Of a DNA stretch of 64,000 nucleotides, positions 11,909 to 23,196 are shown piece after piece. The DNA comes from Brachionus rotundiformis (lineage: Eukaryota; Rotifera; Eurotatoria; Ploima; Brachionidae), in assembly GCA_016802295.1 (NCBI GenBank), contig JAESIW010000138.1, positions 2,942,152 to 3,006,151 on the forward strand, written 5' to 3'. Within the stretch, counting starts at the first letter, position 1, and the number at the start of each line of letters is the position of its first letter. The position numbers were made by a program, and so were the translations under genes. The notes beneath the pieces are model-generated. The model did not search any database. It had not been told where the DNA came from and saw only the letters and a program-made list of their open reading frames with translations.

Positions 11909-14589
11909 TCAGCAGTTTTCTACATCAATCAAGCATGCTTTGTCATCAACGTTAAACGGTGACAAGTCGTAGCGAGCTTCAAGTTTGGATTTTTTCATAT
12001 TAACAATTGAGTCTTTTATATTGAGTTGTTTTCTATAGATTACAGTCTGGTCAACTACCTTGGCTTTGTTTAAATTTTTCCAAAAATCTAATTTTACCCA
12101 GCTCTTAATTTTTGAAATTAAAAATATTATAAACATAAGCAAAAGCATTATTGATGAAATTATTATCATTTTGTTTAAAAACTTGGATTTTTCCAAAATT
12201 TCAGCAGAACTTGCCGCGTTTTCTGTTTCACTTCTGACCACGAACTTGAAACTATCTTTCTCGACAAATTCAAATGAATTTCTTTCTTTTAAAGTTATAT
12301 TGACCAACAGATATCCTTTATACTCAGAGCCATAGTTTAGATTTGAAATTTTAAATTGTGTCATTTGATCTAGTTCAGAAGGGCGGATGGTAAATATGCT
12401 GGAGTTGTCTTGTTCTGATGTCAAATCGACTATTTTTACCAAATATTTATTAATTTTAATTTCTTCATTAGGTTTGATGTTTATCAACAAGTCGAGATAA
12501 ACTGAATTTGTTTCTATATGAAAATTTTTAAGCTTAAAATTCACCAAATCATGGACATGCTGTTCTATCTCTACATCTATAGGCTTTGTTTTGGATCCAT
12601 CACAATCTTGTTCATCAATACCATTTTCGCAATCAACAAAATGATTACATTTCATTTCTGGATGGACGCAAATTTCATGCGAAGTTATCAATGAGTTACA
12701 AACTAATGGACAGTGATCATCATAGTTTGGCTCGTGATGATGGGAAATTTCCACATTCTTAAAATCAAAATGGAACAGTTTTTTAAAACTGGTGCTAAAA
12801 TCTGTAGCAAATAGAATAAAACTATTCAATTTTTCATTTGGATGTTTAATCAAATCATCAGCATAGACTGGTATCTTGCTGAATTCAAATTTGGTCCATT
12901 CTATTCCATAATTAGTTGAATAAAGCATTTCAGTAATCGCTTTTCCTTTCTCTAAAGCTACAATCAAATGACCATGATTTACATATGTGTATACATAATT
13001 TCCTTTCAAAACAGGTGTCCAGTTTCTTGCGTTCAAATGTGCCAAGCAAACAAATGAATCTGATCCATCTCGAGCAGCACTTGCCATCAAAAATTCGGGA
13101 TATTTGGGCTTCTCAAACGAAAACTGAATGTTCTCATGTGAAAAATAGAAATAGCTGTTCAAATCGATTGAGTAATTCTAGAAAACTTTTATAAAAATCA
13201 TTTCTATAAAATAAGAATTATTACTTTAAGATATTGAGAATCAAATTCTACAGGTAACCAATTTGAAAATGGGCTTTTAGTAAATGTTTTTTTTTGGTCT
13301 CCTTCATATTTATTAGCGATGTAGACTTCACCCTTTTTGTTAAGGGATTTCAATTCAACATTTGATCTATTTTTTTTTCTAAAATTATTTTTCATTAATT
13401 AAAAAAAATATTTATCACCTTAAACTGTCGGGTTGTTCAAATATGGTAATATTTTCCAAAGATAAACTGAATTGAATATGATCTAAATCATTAGAAACAA
13501 ATAGATCAGTTTTTTCGCCTTTAATGGTTTCATAATTTACAGCCACAAGTATTTCGTTGGTGTCATCCGAGACAATATGAAATTTCTTTTTGTTTAACAA
13601 AATTTTTAAAATAATTTTAATGAAAATTTTAATTTTCATTACTTTAATTTTTTTGATATCATCTTTTAAATCGAATAAAGGTTCTATCCAATCATCCGAT
13701 ATACTTTTTTGTATTAATAATTTTTTGTTTTCATTCTTTTGAGAGTAATATAAAGATTAAAAAATTTACAAAAATTTTTCAATAAATTTACATCATTAAC
13801 TGTTAGATAGGTAAATTTTTTTGTTATTTTTAAGTCATTTGCTTGCATTTTTTCAAGCTTGACCATATCTTTATTTATCACTTTTTTCTCTCTCAGATGA
13901 TTTATTTCCAATTTTTTTAATTCCATATCTTTGCTAATCCAATAGATGTATCCATTTTGATTAGTTTTCTTCCATTGTGGAATTTGTATGAGATTTTCCC
14001 CGATTAGTTCCCACTTGTTGCCAAAGTCAAAGCTTAACCAAGATTTGAATGAGTTGGAGTTTATCTCAGTGATCAAAATCGCTTCATCACCACAAAAGCT
14101 TATAAAATCGGGTCTAATATTTAATTTCTTTGATAACAAGCTTTTTCCACTATTTATTGATAAAAAAACTTGATTGTTTTGTTTATCGCTGAATACAACA
14201 ATATCACTGTTAAACTCATTTACGTAGATGTTATCAATTGAATCGATTCCATCGTAGGCTACAAAGCTAATGCCATTGTCGTCTGAAAAAAAGATGTAGT
14301 TTTTGCTATGATCAGTCGCTATCAACCAAATGAAGTCTGAATTGGTGTATATTATTTGGTAACTTTGAAATGCCTTGTTAAAGTTGAAATCCTGAGACTT
14401 AATTTGATAATTCTGCTTAAGTATTGAGGAATTTAAGTCATCTTCTTTGATCTTAATGTTATTTGTCCAGTTTGAGTTTAAATGATTGAAATGGTTGATC
14501 ACTATGAATCGATTAGAGTCTAATTTAATCAATTTGGATAATATTGTCTCGAACTGAAGGACCACGGATAGAAAAATTAAAAATTTCAT
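11909..14589 (-). CDS. VPS10-domain receptor, reduced SorLA/sortilin-like
   Basis: Five exons: 14589-13792, 13735-13643, 13585-13419, 13378-13225, 13177-11909 (2481 nt, 826 residues). A signal peptide (residues 1-18) is followed by a beta-propeller rich in BNR/Asp-box turns (SDDNGISF, SINSGKS, STNYGIEW). Then come one LDL-receptor class A repeat (residues about 560-596, ending EQDCDG), a fibronectin-like segment (about 607-721), a transmembrane helix (about 741-760) and a 66-residue tail. The tail carries an acidic dileucine-type motif DKACLI. VPS10 + LDLa + Fn3-like order is that of SORL1, but with one LDLa repeat instead of many and no EGF/YWTD block. Expected role: Golgi-endosome sorting of ligands. 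The 57-nt intron 13642-13586 is a multiple of three without a stop, so it can be mistaken for coding sequence. Confidence 0.75.
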
Positions 14590-15431
14590 TTGAGGATTGT
14601 ATTGGAAAATTTACTAAAGCTACCATAAAAAATCTAAAAATCTTATCGTTTATAAATAAGAAATTTAATTAAGAAAACATTTTTATAAAAAGCATCATCA
14701 GCATTTAATTTGTTAATAGTGATAAGACCAATGTTTCGAATACTAATGTGAATTGGAGTGATATCAACGCCATCAGTTTGTTTAAGATTTATTAAATGTT
14801 AGCATTTAGTTAATTTAGCTTAGAAATTACATCAGGCGTTCTTTAGGAATTATATAAAATTATTTTTTTTCTTTATACATAGAGAAAAAAAAATGTTTTT
14901 TTATAGTAAAGCATTTGAAGTTATATTCATATAAAAATTCCAACATAGACAAGCATATATTTAAAATTTTTTATTATTTTTCAATGCAATGTTACTATTT
15001 GTTAATGAAGCTAAAACGAAGGAAAAATCAATCACATTTGGTTCATAATGTATAAAAATTTCGAGCAAAATTTTCTTTTCTCTTTAAAAACTTCACTTAA
15101 TTTAAATCAAGTATTAAGAAAAAGAGTTGATGTGAAAAATTAATTTTATTTTATTTTTTTCAGGTAATTGAGTGATTCTAAAATACTTTAAGTATTCTCT
15201 CAAGTCCATTTAATTGAAATAGAAATTAAAATTTTGATATAAAAGAGGACAATTTTCATCTCATTATAGAAAAACATACTCTGAAAATAGAATGTTAAAA
15301 TCAAACATTACATTTTGATCTTAAATGTGGAATGAAAAAAATGTCAAATTTTTTATCTTTTATAAAGATAAAACTAAAATATGTTATCAAGTTCCTTAAA
15401 CCAAATATTATTATAAAAAACCAAAAGAATA
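14590..15431. other. intergenic region
   Basis: Contains the promoter side of the VPS10 receptor gene and the 3' side of the next minus-strand gene. Nothing else seen. Confidence 0.5.
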
Positions 15432-16103
15432 TTAATTTAATGACTGTAAACATTTGCACTTAATTTCTTTGCCTATTTGTTTTGTTGAAAAAAACTCAAT
15501 TCTAAAAATCTCAAAAGGGAGATCATAATTTTTCGGATAATTTTTTATCACATACTTTTTTAAATTTTCAAATTTTTCTTCATTATTAAAAATAAATCTT
15601 AGATAAATTTTTCTATTTGAAGAAAAATAAAATTGGTCCAAGTCGTTTTTTATTAAGTGCAGATTTTTGATGGTTTGATCAACCTTTCTAGATTTGTTTT
15701 TCTGGCACGAAATCTGATAGAGAAAAACATCTCTTTGTGATTTATTATAAATATAGAAGTCGATTGATGGATAATTTGGCGAAGGAAAAAATACCACTTC
15801 ATCATTTTTTGTTAAGTCTAATATTTTTCTACAAGGTTTTTGATTATAATATGAATATTCATTGGGTAATAAATTATTTTTTGGAATCCAGTTATTTTTA
15901 AGGTATTGTTTGAATAAATTTTCTAAAACCAGCCCTTTATCAAAGTTATATTGAGTGCAAATTTTGTTAATTATATCACAACAATCAAATTGAATAATTA
16001 AATTTTTTTTTAAGATAGGTCTAGATTTTTCTACTGAAAAACACCGTGAATAATTACATTTTGGTATTACTCTAGCTAAATGAATAATCAAGCTCGAATG
16101 CAT
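15432..16103 (-). CDS. orphan protein, possible PD-(D/E)XK-like nuclease fold
   Basis: Single open frame of 223 residues starting at the first ATG. I do not recognise the gene. The middle part (residues about 105-140) reads FFPSPNYPSIDFYIYN, a turn, then VFLYQISCQKNK. That is an acidic residue (D115) ahead of a beta strand, followed by a second strand with Q-x-S-x-x-K, and a helix with a Glu upstream (GLVLENLF, E61). This layout resembles the nuclease part of Crinkler/RHS proteins, where PN-P-xD and a Gln-containing strand form a PD-(D/E)XK-like core. The remainder is Lys/Asn-rich with no signal peptide or membrane segment. The N-terminal 25 residues (HLARVIPKCNYSRCF) could be a weak mitochondrial presequence. 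Whether it is an active gene or a mobile-element relic cannot be told. Confidence 0.5.
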   Translation of the reverse strand: MHSSLIIHLARVIPKCNYSRCFSVEKSRPILKKNLIIQFDCCDIINKICTQYNFDKGLVLENLFKQYLKNNWIPKNNLLPNEYSYYNQKPCRKILDLTKNDEVVFFPSPNYPSIDFYIYNKSQRDVFLYQISCQKNKSRKVDQTIKNLHLIKNDLDQFYFSSNRKIYLRFIFNNEEKFENLKKYVIKNYPKNYDLPFEIFRIEFFSTKQIGKEIKCKCLQSLN

Positions 16104-17041
16104 TCTAAATGTGAGTTTCTAATATTATGTAGTCTAAAGCATGAAAAATTGTAGTTATGGATTCAATTAAAAATATAATTTTGAATACCAAAGTAACGAA
16201 GCTAGAAAATTCCAGCCATTATTCAAAAATTAAATAAATATATTTAATTGTTTCTAATATTCTTTTTAAAATAAAATTTTTTAAAAATTAATTTTCAGCT
16301 AACTTAATTGCATTTACTTTCATATTTTTAATTAATAGTAAAAAAATAATTTAAGACGATATTAAATAAATTAGATTAAAATAATTTCTATTATAAAAAT
16401 AAATTTGGGATTTGAAAAAAATCCAAGATAAACGTCTGTTGTCTTGAATTGTTAATGTTTTTTTTAAAAAAAAATTGAAAGAATGTTACTATTTGTTTTC
16501 AAAACTTATATAACTGAAATGGTTTCTAAATTAGCATTTAAATTTTTTATGAAAAGATTATTTACACATATGAAAGAAATTCTTATTATTTGTAATAAGG
16601 TTTATAAAAAACAAAACATAAAATTGATTTTCTATGCTTAAAATACTCAAAAAGGTAAAGTTTTTTATCTGTGTTAATTTATCTTAAATATTCCATTCAA
16701 TTAATATTAATTCAAAAATATTTTTTAATTTAGACAACATTTAGAAGATATTTTTAGGCTAAAATTCAAAAGATTAATTTAAAACTTCAAGTATTTGATT
16801 TTTTAAAAAATAATTCTTTTTAAATAAAAAAATATACGATTTTTATTTTATTGAATTGATTCCGATAGGAGTAAATATATATTTGTTGAAAATTAAAAAA
16901 CCAAAAATCAAATTTTTTGGCTAAAAGAGATTCTTTAATAACTTAAAGCGGTTTTTATTTGCTTTTCAAAAAATAACATCTTTAAATTATATTTTAATTA
17001 ACCTCGCATTAAAATATTTAAATAATTTTAACTAAAAGTTT
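16104..17041. other. A+T-rich intergenic region
   Basis: Spacer between the orphan gene and the 3' end of the pyruvate dehydrogenase gene. No coding or structured feature found. Confidence 0.5.
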
Positions 17042-18381
17042 TTAATTTATGTTAAGGGATTTTTTGATAGATTTAATTACATTTTGAGCCGTCGGTAGAG
17101 AATTTGACTCAAGAGATTTGGCATAAGCTAGTGGTACGTCAGCACCAGAGACTCTATAAATCGGAGCATCTAGATAATTAAAAGCTTCACCTAAACAAAA
17201 AAGAATGAATTTTTTTTAAAGACTATAAATTACGAAATTTTTCTTACTCTCCATTATTTTAGCAATGATCTCAGCTCCAACACCATATTGTGGCCAACCT
17301 TGTTCAACTGTCACTAAATGATTTGTTTTTTTAACTGAGTTTATGATAGCTTCTTCATCCAAGGGTCTCAAAGTTCTCAAGTTCAATACTTCACATTCGA
17401 CCCCGATTTTTTCCATTTCAGCAGCAGCTTCCAAGCAGAATTGAACTGCTCTGGAATGACCAACCAAAGTGATATGCTTACCAGGGCGTTCTATTTTAGC
17501 TTTTCCAATCGGAATAACAAAATCCGATGACAAAGCTTCCTGTGACATTGAAAATGAAACACCATACATAATTTCATTTTCGAGACAGACAACTGGATTT
17601 GGATCTCTAATGGCAGCTTTGAGAAGACCTTTGGCATCTTCAGAACTGTACGGTGAGACTACTTTTAGACCTGGAACATGACTGTACCAAGCAGCAAAAC
17701 ACTGAGAATGCTGAGCAGCAACGCCTAAAGCTGAACCGTTTGGACCGCGAAAAACAATTGGAACTGGTACTTGACCTGCACTCATATAATAAGTTTTTGC
17801 TGCCGAGTTTACCACTTGATCAATCGCTTGCATAGAAAAATTAAATGTCATAAACTCGCATATTGGTTTTAAACCGGCCATCGCAGCTCCGACAGCGATT
17901 CCGGTAAAGCCCATCTTCACAATATGATATATTATCTAATTGAAAATTAATTTGAAAATTACCTCAGAGATCGGAGTGTCAATAACTCTGGTATCTCCAT
18001 ATTTTGCAAAAAGACCTTTTGACACTTTGTACGCACCATCATATTTGGCAACTTCTTCACCGATTAAAATCACTTTGGAATCTCTGGCTAACTCTTCATC
18101 AATGGCTGAATTAAGGGCGTCCCTTACAGTCATCTTAAATTATAGATTTTTAAATGTCTCATTACAACTAATTCTAATGAATATTTTTTAAGGAAACTTT
18201 AAAATGAAATAAAAAATTTTACTTGAACTGTTGAAGGCGCCACTTTGGTAACATGTAATCCATTTTTTGTTGATTTAAAAATCAAAATGTTAGCCTTTGA
18301 AAAATTATATAATAAGATTATTTAAGTTTTTAATTAGTTAATAATCACTGATTTGAAAAGCTTTTTGGCCGCTATGTTCAT
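17042..18381 (-). CDS. PDHB: pyruvate dehydrogenase E1 component subunit beta, mitochondrial
   Basis: Five exons: 18381-18349, 18294-18223, 18133-17963, 17914-17248, 17190-17042 (1092 nt, 363 residues, close to the 359 of human PDHB). The first two exons encode a basic, Ser/Lys-containing mitochondrial presequence. The mature part begins with MTVRDALNSAIDEELARD and contains the conserved blocks LIGEEVAKYDGAYKVSKGL, DTPISEMGFTGIAVGAA, NSAAKTYYMSAGQ, FRGPNGSA and GVGAEIIAKIME. With E1 alpha it forms the thiamine-diphosphate-dependent decarboxylase of the pyruvate dehydrogenase complex in the matrix. The 5' end faces the steroid-reductase gene across 441 bases. The identity is very secure. Confidence 0.96.
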
Positions 18382-18822
18382 TTTTAATTTTGTCCAGTTA
18401 TTTAATATCTAAAATACAAAATCAGCATTATAAAAATTAAATTTTTTTAAGAAACGCTTAAAAATAAGCTATTTTTTAGACTAGAAATTTTTCATAAAAA
18501 ACAAAACATAAATTTAATTTTAACCCAGTATATATTTTAATTTGCAAAATAATGAATTGAAAAAATATACAGATTCATGTAATCATATTCATAAATGCTT
18601 TAAAATGCTCTGCTTGTACACATTTGGTAACGCTGTACACAATTTCAAATTTAACACATCAAAAAGACTTATTAGAAAAATTGTCTTTAGAAAAACATTA
18701 TATTTGTTTATTGCTATTAAAAATATGCATAATTACCGTTTTGATAGTTTTAAAAAAATATGTTCTAATCATTTGATTTAAAAAAATTTCTTAGAATAGT
18801 TATATCACATTAAAAAAAAAGT
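18382..18822. other. shared upstream region of two divergent genes
   Basis: 441 bases separate the ATGs of PDHB (minus) and the 5-alpha-reductase-like gene (plus), so both promoters must lie here. A short plus-strand open frame at 18542-18781 has no start context or family resemblance and is treated as chance. Confidence 0.5.
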
Positions 18823-19788
18823 ATGATCGAAGACGCATTGCATTTTGTTAAAAGTCACTGGAATGACTTTTGGGAATATTGGACTCCAATTACTATGATA
18901 TCTATTGGAGTGATAGTTTTTATACTTGAAGCTTTTGTTGGTATGAAAGCCGAATATGGTCGATACAACAAAAAAAAGAATGGATTGCCAGCGCCCATTG
19001 CTTGGCTCATTCAAGAATGTCCTGCATTTTTTGTTCCATTGTTTCTTATATTTTATTACGGAGTTAAAATATTTGACAATTCAAATAGAATTAATTCTAA
19101 TTTGATCCTATTGTTTTTGTTTATGATGCATTATTTTAACAGGCAAGATGGAAATATATTTTTTTGTTTTATAATTTTTGAAAACCTTAATTAGGTCTTT
19201 TATTTATACTTGTCGAATTCGAAGCAAAAATGTGGTGAATTATCTTGAAAATTTTCTAGCTTTTGTATTTTGTTTTGTAAATGGATATCAGATTGGTCAT
19301 TATCATAGCAAATTTACTAAGTTTGCATTTTATGAGTGGAATTTTTTGCTAGGTTATTATTCCAAAAATTAGACCAAATTTTTAAATTAATTTTAAGCAT
19401 TTTTTTTAGGTGTAGTGATTTTTTTTACCGGATTTTATATAAACATAGATTCAGATAATCGATTGATAAGACTGAGAAAAGAGTCTAATGGCACTGGATA
19501 CAAAATACCAAAAGGTTAATTTAAAAAAAATTAAATAATAAAAATTTAACTAAAATATTTTTATTAGGAGGAATTTTTGAATATGTTTCGGCAGCGAATT
19601 ACTTTGGTGAATGTCTAGAATGGTTTGGATTTGCTATCGCTTCGTGGTCTCTTCCAGGATTGGCTTTTGCCTGGTTCACACTGGCAAACACTGGACCAAG
19701 AGGATATCATCATCATTTATTCTACAAGGAAAAGTTCGGATCAGACTATCCAAAAAAAAGAAAAGCATTAATTCCGTTTTTAATTTAA
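18823..19788 (+). CDS. 3-oxo-5-alpha-steroid 4-dehydrogenase (SRD5A1/2-like)
   Basis: Four exons: 18823-19142, 19195-19352, 19410-19514, 19568-19788 (804 nt, 267 residues; human SRD5A1 has 259). Conserved blocks include MHYFNRSFIY, FCFVNGYQIGHYHS, GFYINIDSDNRL, YKIPKGGIFEYVSAANYFGE and the C-terminal YHHHLFY and DYPKKRKALIPF. Five or more hydrophobic segments fit an ER membrane enzyme using NADPH to reduce the delta-4 bond of 3-oxo-steroids. The first intron uses a GC donor (AACAG|GCAAGA, 19143-19194), forced by the reading frame across the conserved MHYFNRSFIY block. Divergent from PDHB. Confidence 0.92.
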
Positions 19789-20315
19789 AACCATTTTAAA
19801 ATATTTATTTCTTAACTTTGTTTATTTAAATGATCAAACAATGATTTTAAATAAATTATTAACCAAGAAAAATCAGAGTTTGTTGTTTTGATATTTATGT
19901 ATTATTAGTTTAATAAAAAAAAAATACAATTAAATAATATACATTTAAATTATCTTCTAAATACTGAATGTTAGAAATAAATAAACTTATAAAAAATTAA
20001 ATACCATAAATTCATTGAGACATTATGGTCATGCATCACCGCAATTTGCCTGGCAAAATAAAAGCGAAAAAAAAATTAAATTTTCCAACTTAAAGCTTAA
20101 TTTTTTAAAAGTCAGATTTATTTGTAAACAAGCAGATATTTTATTTTCATGATAAGTAATTTACCAAGCGAAACGAAAAGAGATGTTGATTTTTAGGCAA
20201 AGAATAAACTAATTTTGTTAATTTTTTATTTTATTATTACAGGTGAATTATATTTAATCGTTTAGAATTTTGAGTTGGAGGATTTTAGACATTTTAGTGC
20301 GTCCCTAATGAAAAA
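19789..20315. other. intergenic region and SLC34 leader
   Basis: Spacer of 527 bases. A TATTATTACAG|GTGAA splice-acceptor-like site at 20242 lies 74 bases before the SLC34 start and may end a leader intron or be a trans-splice site. Confidence 0.4.
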
Positions 20316-22730
20316 ATGGATAACCTTAGCTTCAGTAGGGAGGATACGTCGGGAACTCCGGTAAAGCAAAGAAAAATCGAAATTATTCAAGTAGATGATA
20401 ATGTACAAAGCACAAATGATATAGATAAAGTTGAATTTGAAAATAAAGAACAGAATACTTTACCAGAAATTGAAAATAATAATGACCAAAATAACACCAA
20501 AAATATTACATCCAAAGAAGAAAAAAAGAAGCTCAAGGCTGAAAAAAAACGCCTTAAGAAACAAAAAGAAGAAGAGGAAATGGAAAAAACGTGGGAAAAT
20601 TATAGCAAAGGCGAAAAAATACGATACATTATTTTTACAGTGATTAAAATTGTCATATTTATAGCTATGCTTTATCTATTTTTGATATCGCTCAATTTCA
20701 TGACAATTGGTTTCACTTTGGTAACACCATACGCTCTAAAAGCCAAAAATGTATTTCAATTTTTCTTGGACAATCCGTTTGCTTCATTGGCAATTGGAAT
20801 ATTTGTGACTGCGCTCTTACAAAATTCAACTGCGACCACGTCAATTGCTGTGACCATGGTTGGTGCTGGTATCATTCAAGTTAAAGATTCGATTCCGATT
20901 ATAATGGGATCGAATATTGGAACTTGTGTGACCAATTCGTTCATAGCTTTGAGCATGGCAGACAATCAATTGGAATTCAAAAGAGCGTTTAGTGCTGCAA
21001 CATTAAATGACTTTTTCAATTATTTGACCACAGCGGTTCTTCTGAGTTTGGAAATTATTTTTGAATTTTTGACTGTTGTATCAGAGAAATTGACTTCATT
21101 AATGCCAGACGATCCAAATGCTTTGAAAAAAGCAAACTTTGTTAGCGCAATCTTGACTCCATTGGTTGACGTTTTTATAAAATTAGACGAAGATCAAGTC
21201 AATGCAGTTAATATGGGATCTGATACAACTCAAATTGCACTAAGATGCTGCCAAAAGCCCATCTATACAAATCAAGTAACAGATCAAAATTTAACCCAGA
21301 ATATATTCGATCTTTTGAATCAGCTCAACATCAGCTGGAACAATGGTCAGACATATCCACTCAATAATCTAACAAATTTGACACAATACGAAAGTTATTT
21401 TGTCAAAAATGGAAGCGTTTACCAAAATGTGACAGGCTGCAAAGAATGTTCCTATTGGTGCATGCCAATGTTGAAATCGTTTGGAGATGGTGGCACTGGT
21501 CTTTTTTGGATCATACTTTCATTGATTGTTCTCTTGGCATGTTTGTTTGGTATTGTCAAAATTCTTAGTTTGATCATAGTTGGCCCAATTGCTCACGGAG
21601 TTCGTCGAGCTATAAATGCCACATTTCCTGGTAAATTTAGATGGCTTATGCAGCTTATTCTATTCATAGTTGCTTTCCTAATGACCTTGGTTGTGCAAAG
21701 CTCAAACATAATTACAGCCACACTTGTCCCTCTATGCGGCTTTGGAATAGTCAGCTTACAAAGAGTATACGTGATGACTTTGGGCTCGAATATTGGCACA
21801 ACAGTGACTGGCATTTTGAGTGCTTTCACTCAGCCTGCTTCAGCTCTTAAAAAATCACTTCAACTTGCATTCGTCTACACTTTGTTCAATGTTATTGGTG
21901 TCCTTTTGTGGTTACCAATTCCGTTTATGCGCTTTCCGAAGAAATTTGCCAGAAAATTTGGTCACATTGTGTTGAAATACAAATGGTTTGTGTACATATA
22001 TGTGGCCAGTGCGTATTTTGGAATACCACTTATCGTATTCGCCCTAGCTCTAATTCCTTATTGGATCGGCATTGCCATTTTTGGCATTCCTATACTCATT
22101 TTGATATTTGGTTACTTGATCATCTTACTTTTGAGAAGATTCTTGCCGCAAATACTTCCCGAAAAACTCAAGAGCTTTGAATGGCTGCCACCTTGGATGA
22201 CATCACTGGGCTTTTGGGATCCAAAGATCAAGAAAATTAAATGCTGCAAATCGAAAAAGAAACATCAACCAACTCCACGCTCTTCAATTGACAAAAATCA
22301 ATCCGCCACCCAAGACCAAGATCAAACCCAACAAGACGAAGAAGAAATCTCTTCCAATTTCTTTCCCAATTTTATTCGTCGCTTCAGTGCTATCGATTCG
22401 GTTGTCCAAGAAGCCAGAGTCTATGCAAGACGTAATACAATTATTTCTAATCCTGAATCTAGTGATGAAGAATATGATGCGTCCCATTACCATAATAGAA
22501 GAAGAAGTACTCATTTAAAAGCTGAAGATGATGAACATGAAAAAAGATCTCATTATAAGAAAAGGAAAAGTACCATCTTTAAAGCAAATGAAGAACATGA
22601 AACTAGATTTTATCATAATGACCGTAGAAATACTAATTTTAGTATAAAAGAAGAGGAGACAAATCCTCATAAATTTAATAGAAGGAATACGATTTTCAGT
22701 ATTGAGGAAGATAAGGTTACAAAAAAGTGA
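20316..22730 (+). CDS. SLC34-type sodium/phosphate cotransporter, copy A
   Basis: One intronless frame of 804 residues. A charged cytosolic N-terminus (about 1-105, with a Lys/Glu-rich coiled stretch) precedes two inverted halves. The first half has QNSTATT at residue 169 followed by IMGSNIGTCVTN. The second has QSSNIITATLVPLCG at 461 followed by TLGSNIGTTVTG. These are the signature motifs of type II Na/Pi transporters, with the first QSSS altered to QNST. A large extracellular loop with several Asn glycosylation sequons and the pair CKECSYWC sits between the halves. The C-terminal tail repeats a (K/R)R(K/N/R)(S/T)xF unit four times, typical basophilic-kinase targets. Expected role: Na-coupled phosphate uptake at the plasma membrane. 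Bases 20531-22498 are nearly identical to copy C. Confidence 0.93.
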   Translation: MDNLSFSREDTSGTPVKQRKIEIIQVDDNVQSTNDIDKVEFENKEQNTLPEIENNNDQNNTKNITSKEEKKKLKAEKKRLKKQKEEEEMEKTWENYSKGEKIRYIIFTVIKIVIFIAMLYLFLISLNFMTIGFTLVTPYALKAKNVFQFFLDNPFASLAIGIFVTALLQNSTATTSIAVTMVGAGIIQVKDSIPIIMGSNIGTCVTNSFIALSMADNQLEFKRAFSAATLNDFFNYLTTAVLLSLEIIFEFLTVVSEKLTSLMPDDPNALKKANFVSAILTPLVDVFIKLDEDQVNAVNMGSDTTQIALRCCQKPIYTNQVTDQNLTQNIFDLLNQLNISWNNGQTYPLNNLTNLTQYESYFVKNGSVYQNVTGCKECSYWCMPMLKSFGDGGTGLFWIILSLIVLLACLFGIVKILSLIIVGPIAHGVRRAINATFPGKFRWLMQLILFIVAFLMTLVVQSSNIITATLVPLCGFGIVSLQRVYVMTLGSNIGTTVTGILSAFTQPASALKKSLQLAFVYTLFNVIGVLLWLPIPFMRFPKKFARKFGHIVLKYKWFVYIYVASAYFGIPLIVFALALIPYWIGIAIFGIPILILIFGYLIILLLRRFLPQILPEKLKSFEWLPPWMTSLGFWDPKIKKIKCCKSKKKHQPTPRSSIDKNQSATQDQDQTQQDEEEISSNFFPNFIRRFSAIDSVVQEARVYARRNTIISNPESSDEEYDASHYHNRRRSTHLKAEDDEHEKRSHYKKRKSTIFKANEEHETRFYHNDRRNTNFSIKEEETNPHKFNRRNTIFSIEEDKVTKK

Positions 22731-23196
22731 ACCTTTTTAATTTTTTGAGCTAATTAATATTTTGAATTCAAAAGAATTGTACTATTTTTTTCTATAAACA
22801 ACAATTTTTTATAATCTTGACTTCATTAATTTTATTTTTTTCTAATTTTATTTGGTCAATTCATCAAATTATTTATGGTTACGATATTTTTTTTTTCGAA
22901 ATTAAAATTTTTTCATAATTTTAAAATTCGTTGTAATAAAATTAAAACTTTTAATGCTTGAATAAACTCGCAGGTAAATCATTAACGATTTTGCAAAAAA
23001 TTAGCTTACTTGATTCAAAGAAAAATTTGAACAATTCACGCCATCTTTTAAAACTATTTCTGTTTCGTTCATCTGAATCTACCTTTGGATAAATTTTTCA
23101 GCAATCGTAATAGAAATTACGAAATATAAAAATCAGAATCATTCAATTATTATGGTATAAAAAGTTAACATCAATTTCTGGAAGCTGATCAAAAAA
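22731..23196. other. spacer after SLC34 copy A
   Basis: A+T-rich spacer. CTCGCAG|GTAAAT near 22972 resembles the CAG|GT sites ahead of the other SLC34 copies and may be a leader splice acceptor for the short tail gene. No coding remnant of the SLC34 membrane part can be seen here. Confidence 0.4.

Noticed and set aside
12060..12335. Antisense frames in the VPS10, PDHB, nuclear receptor and GPCR genes
   Set aside because: Each lies opposite a well-supported coding exon and has no domain of its own.
18542..18781. 79-residue plus-strand frame between PDHB and the reductase gene
   Set aside because: Begins at a non-ATG codon, lies in the promoter region and resembles no family.
21593..21829. 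Minus-strand and alternate-frame open frames inside the SLC34 genes, repeated in copies A and C
   Set aside because: They overlap conserved transporter sequence on the other frame and are conserved only because that gene is.
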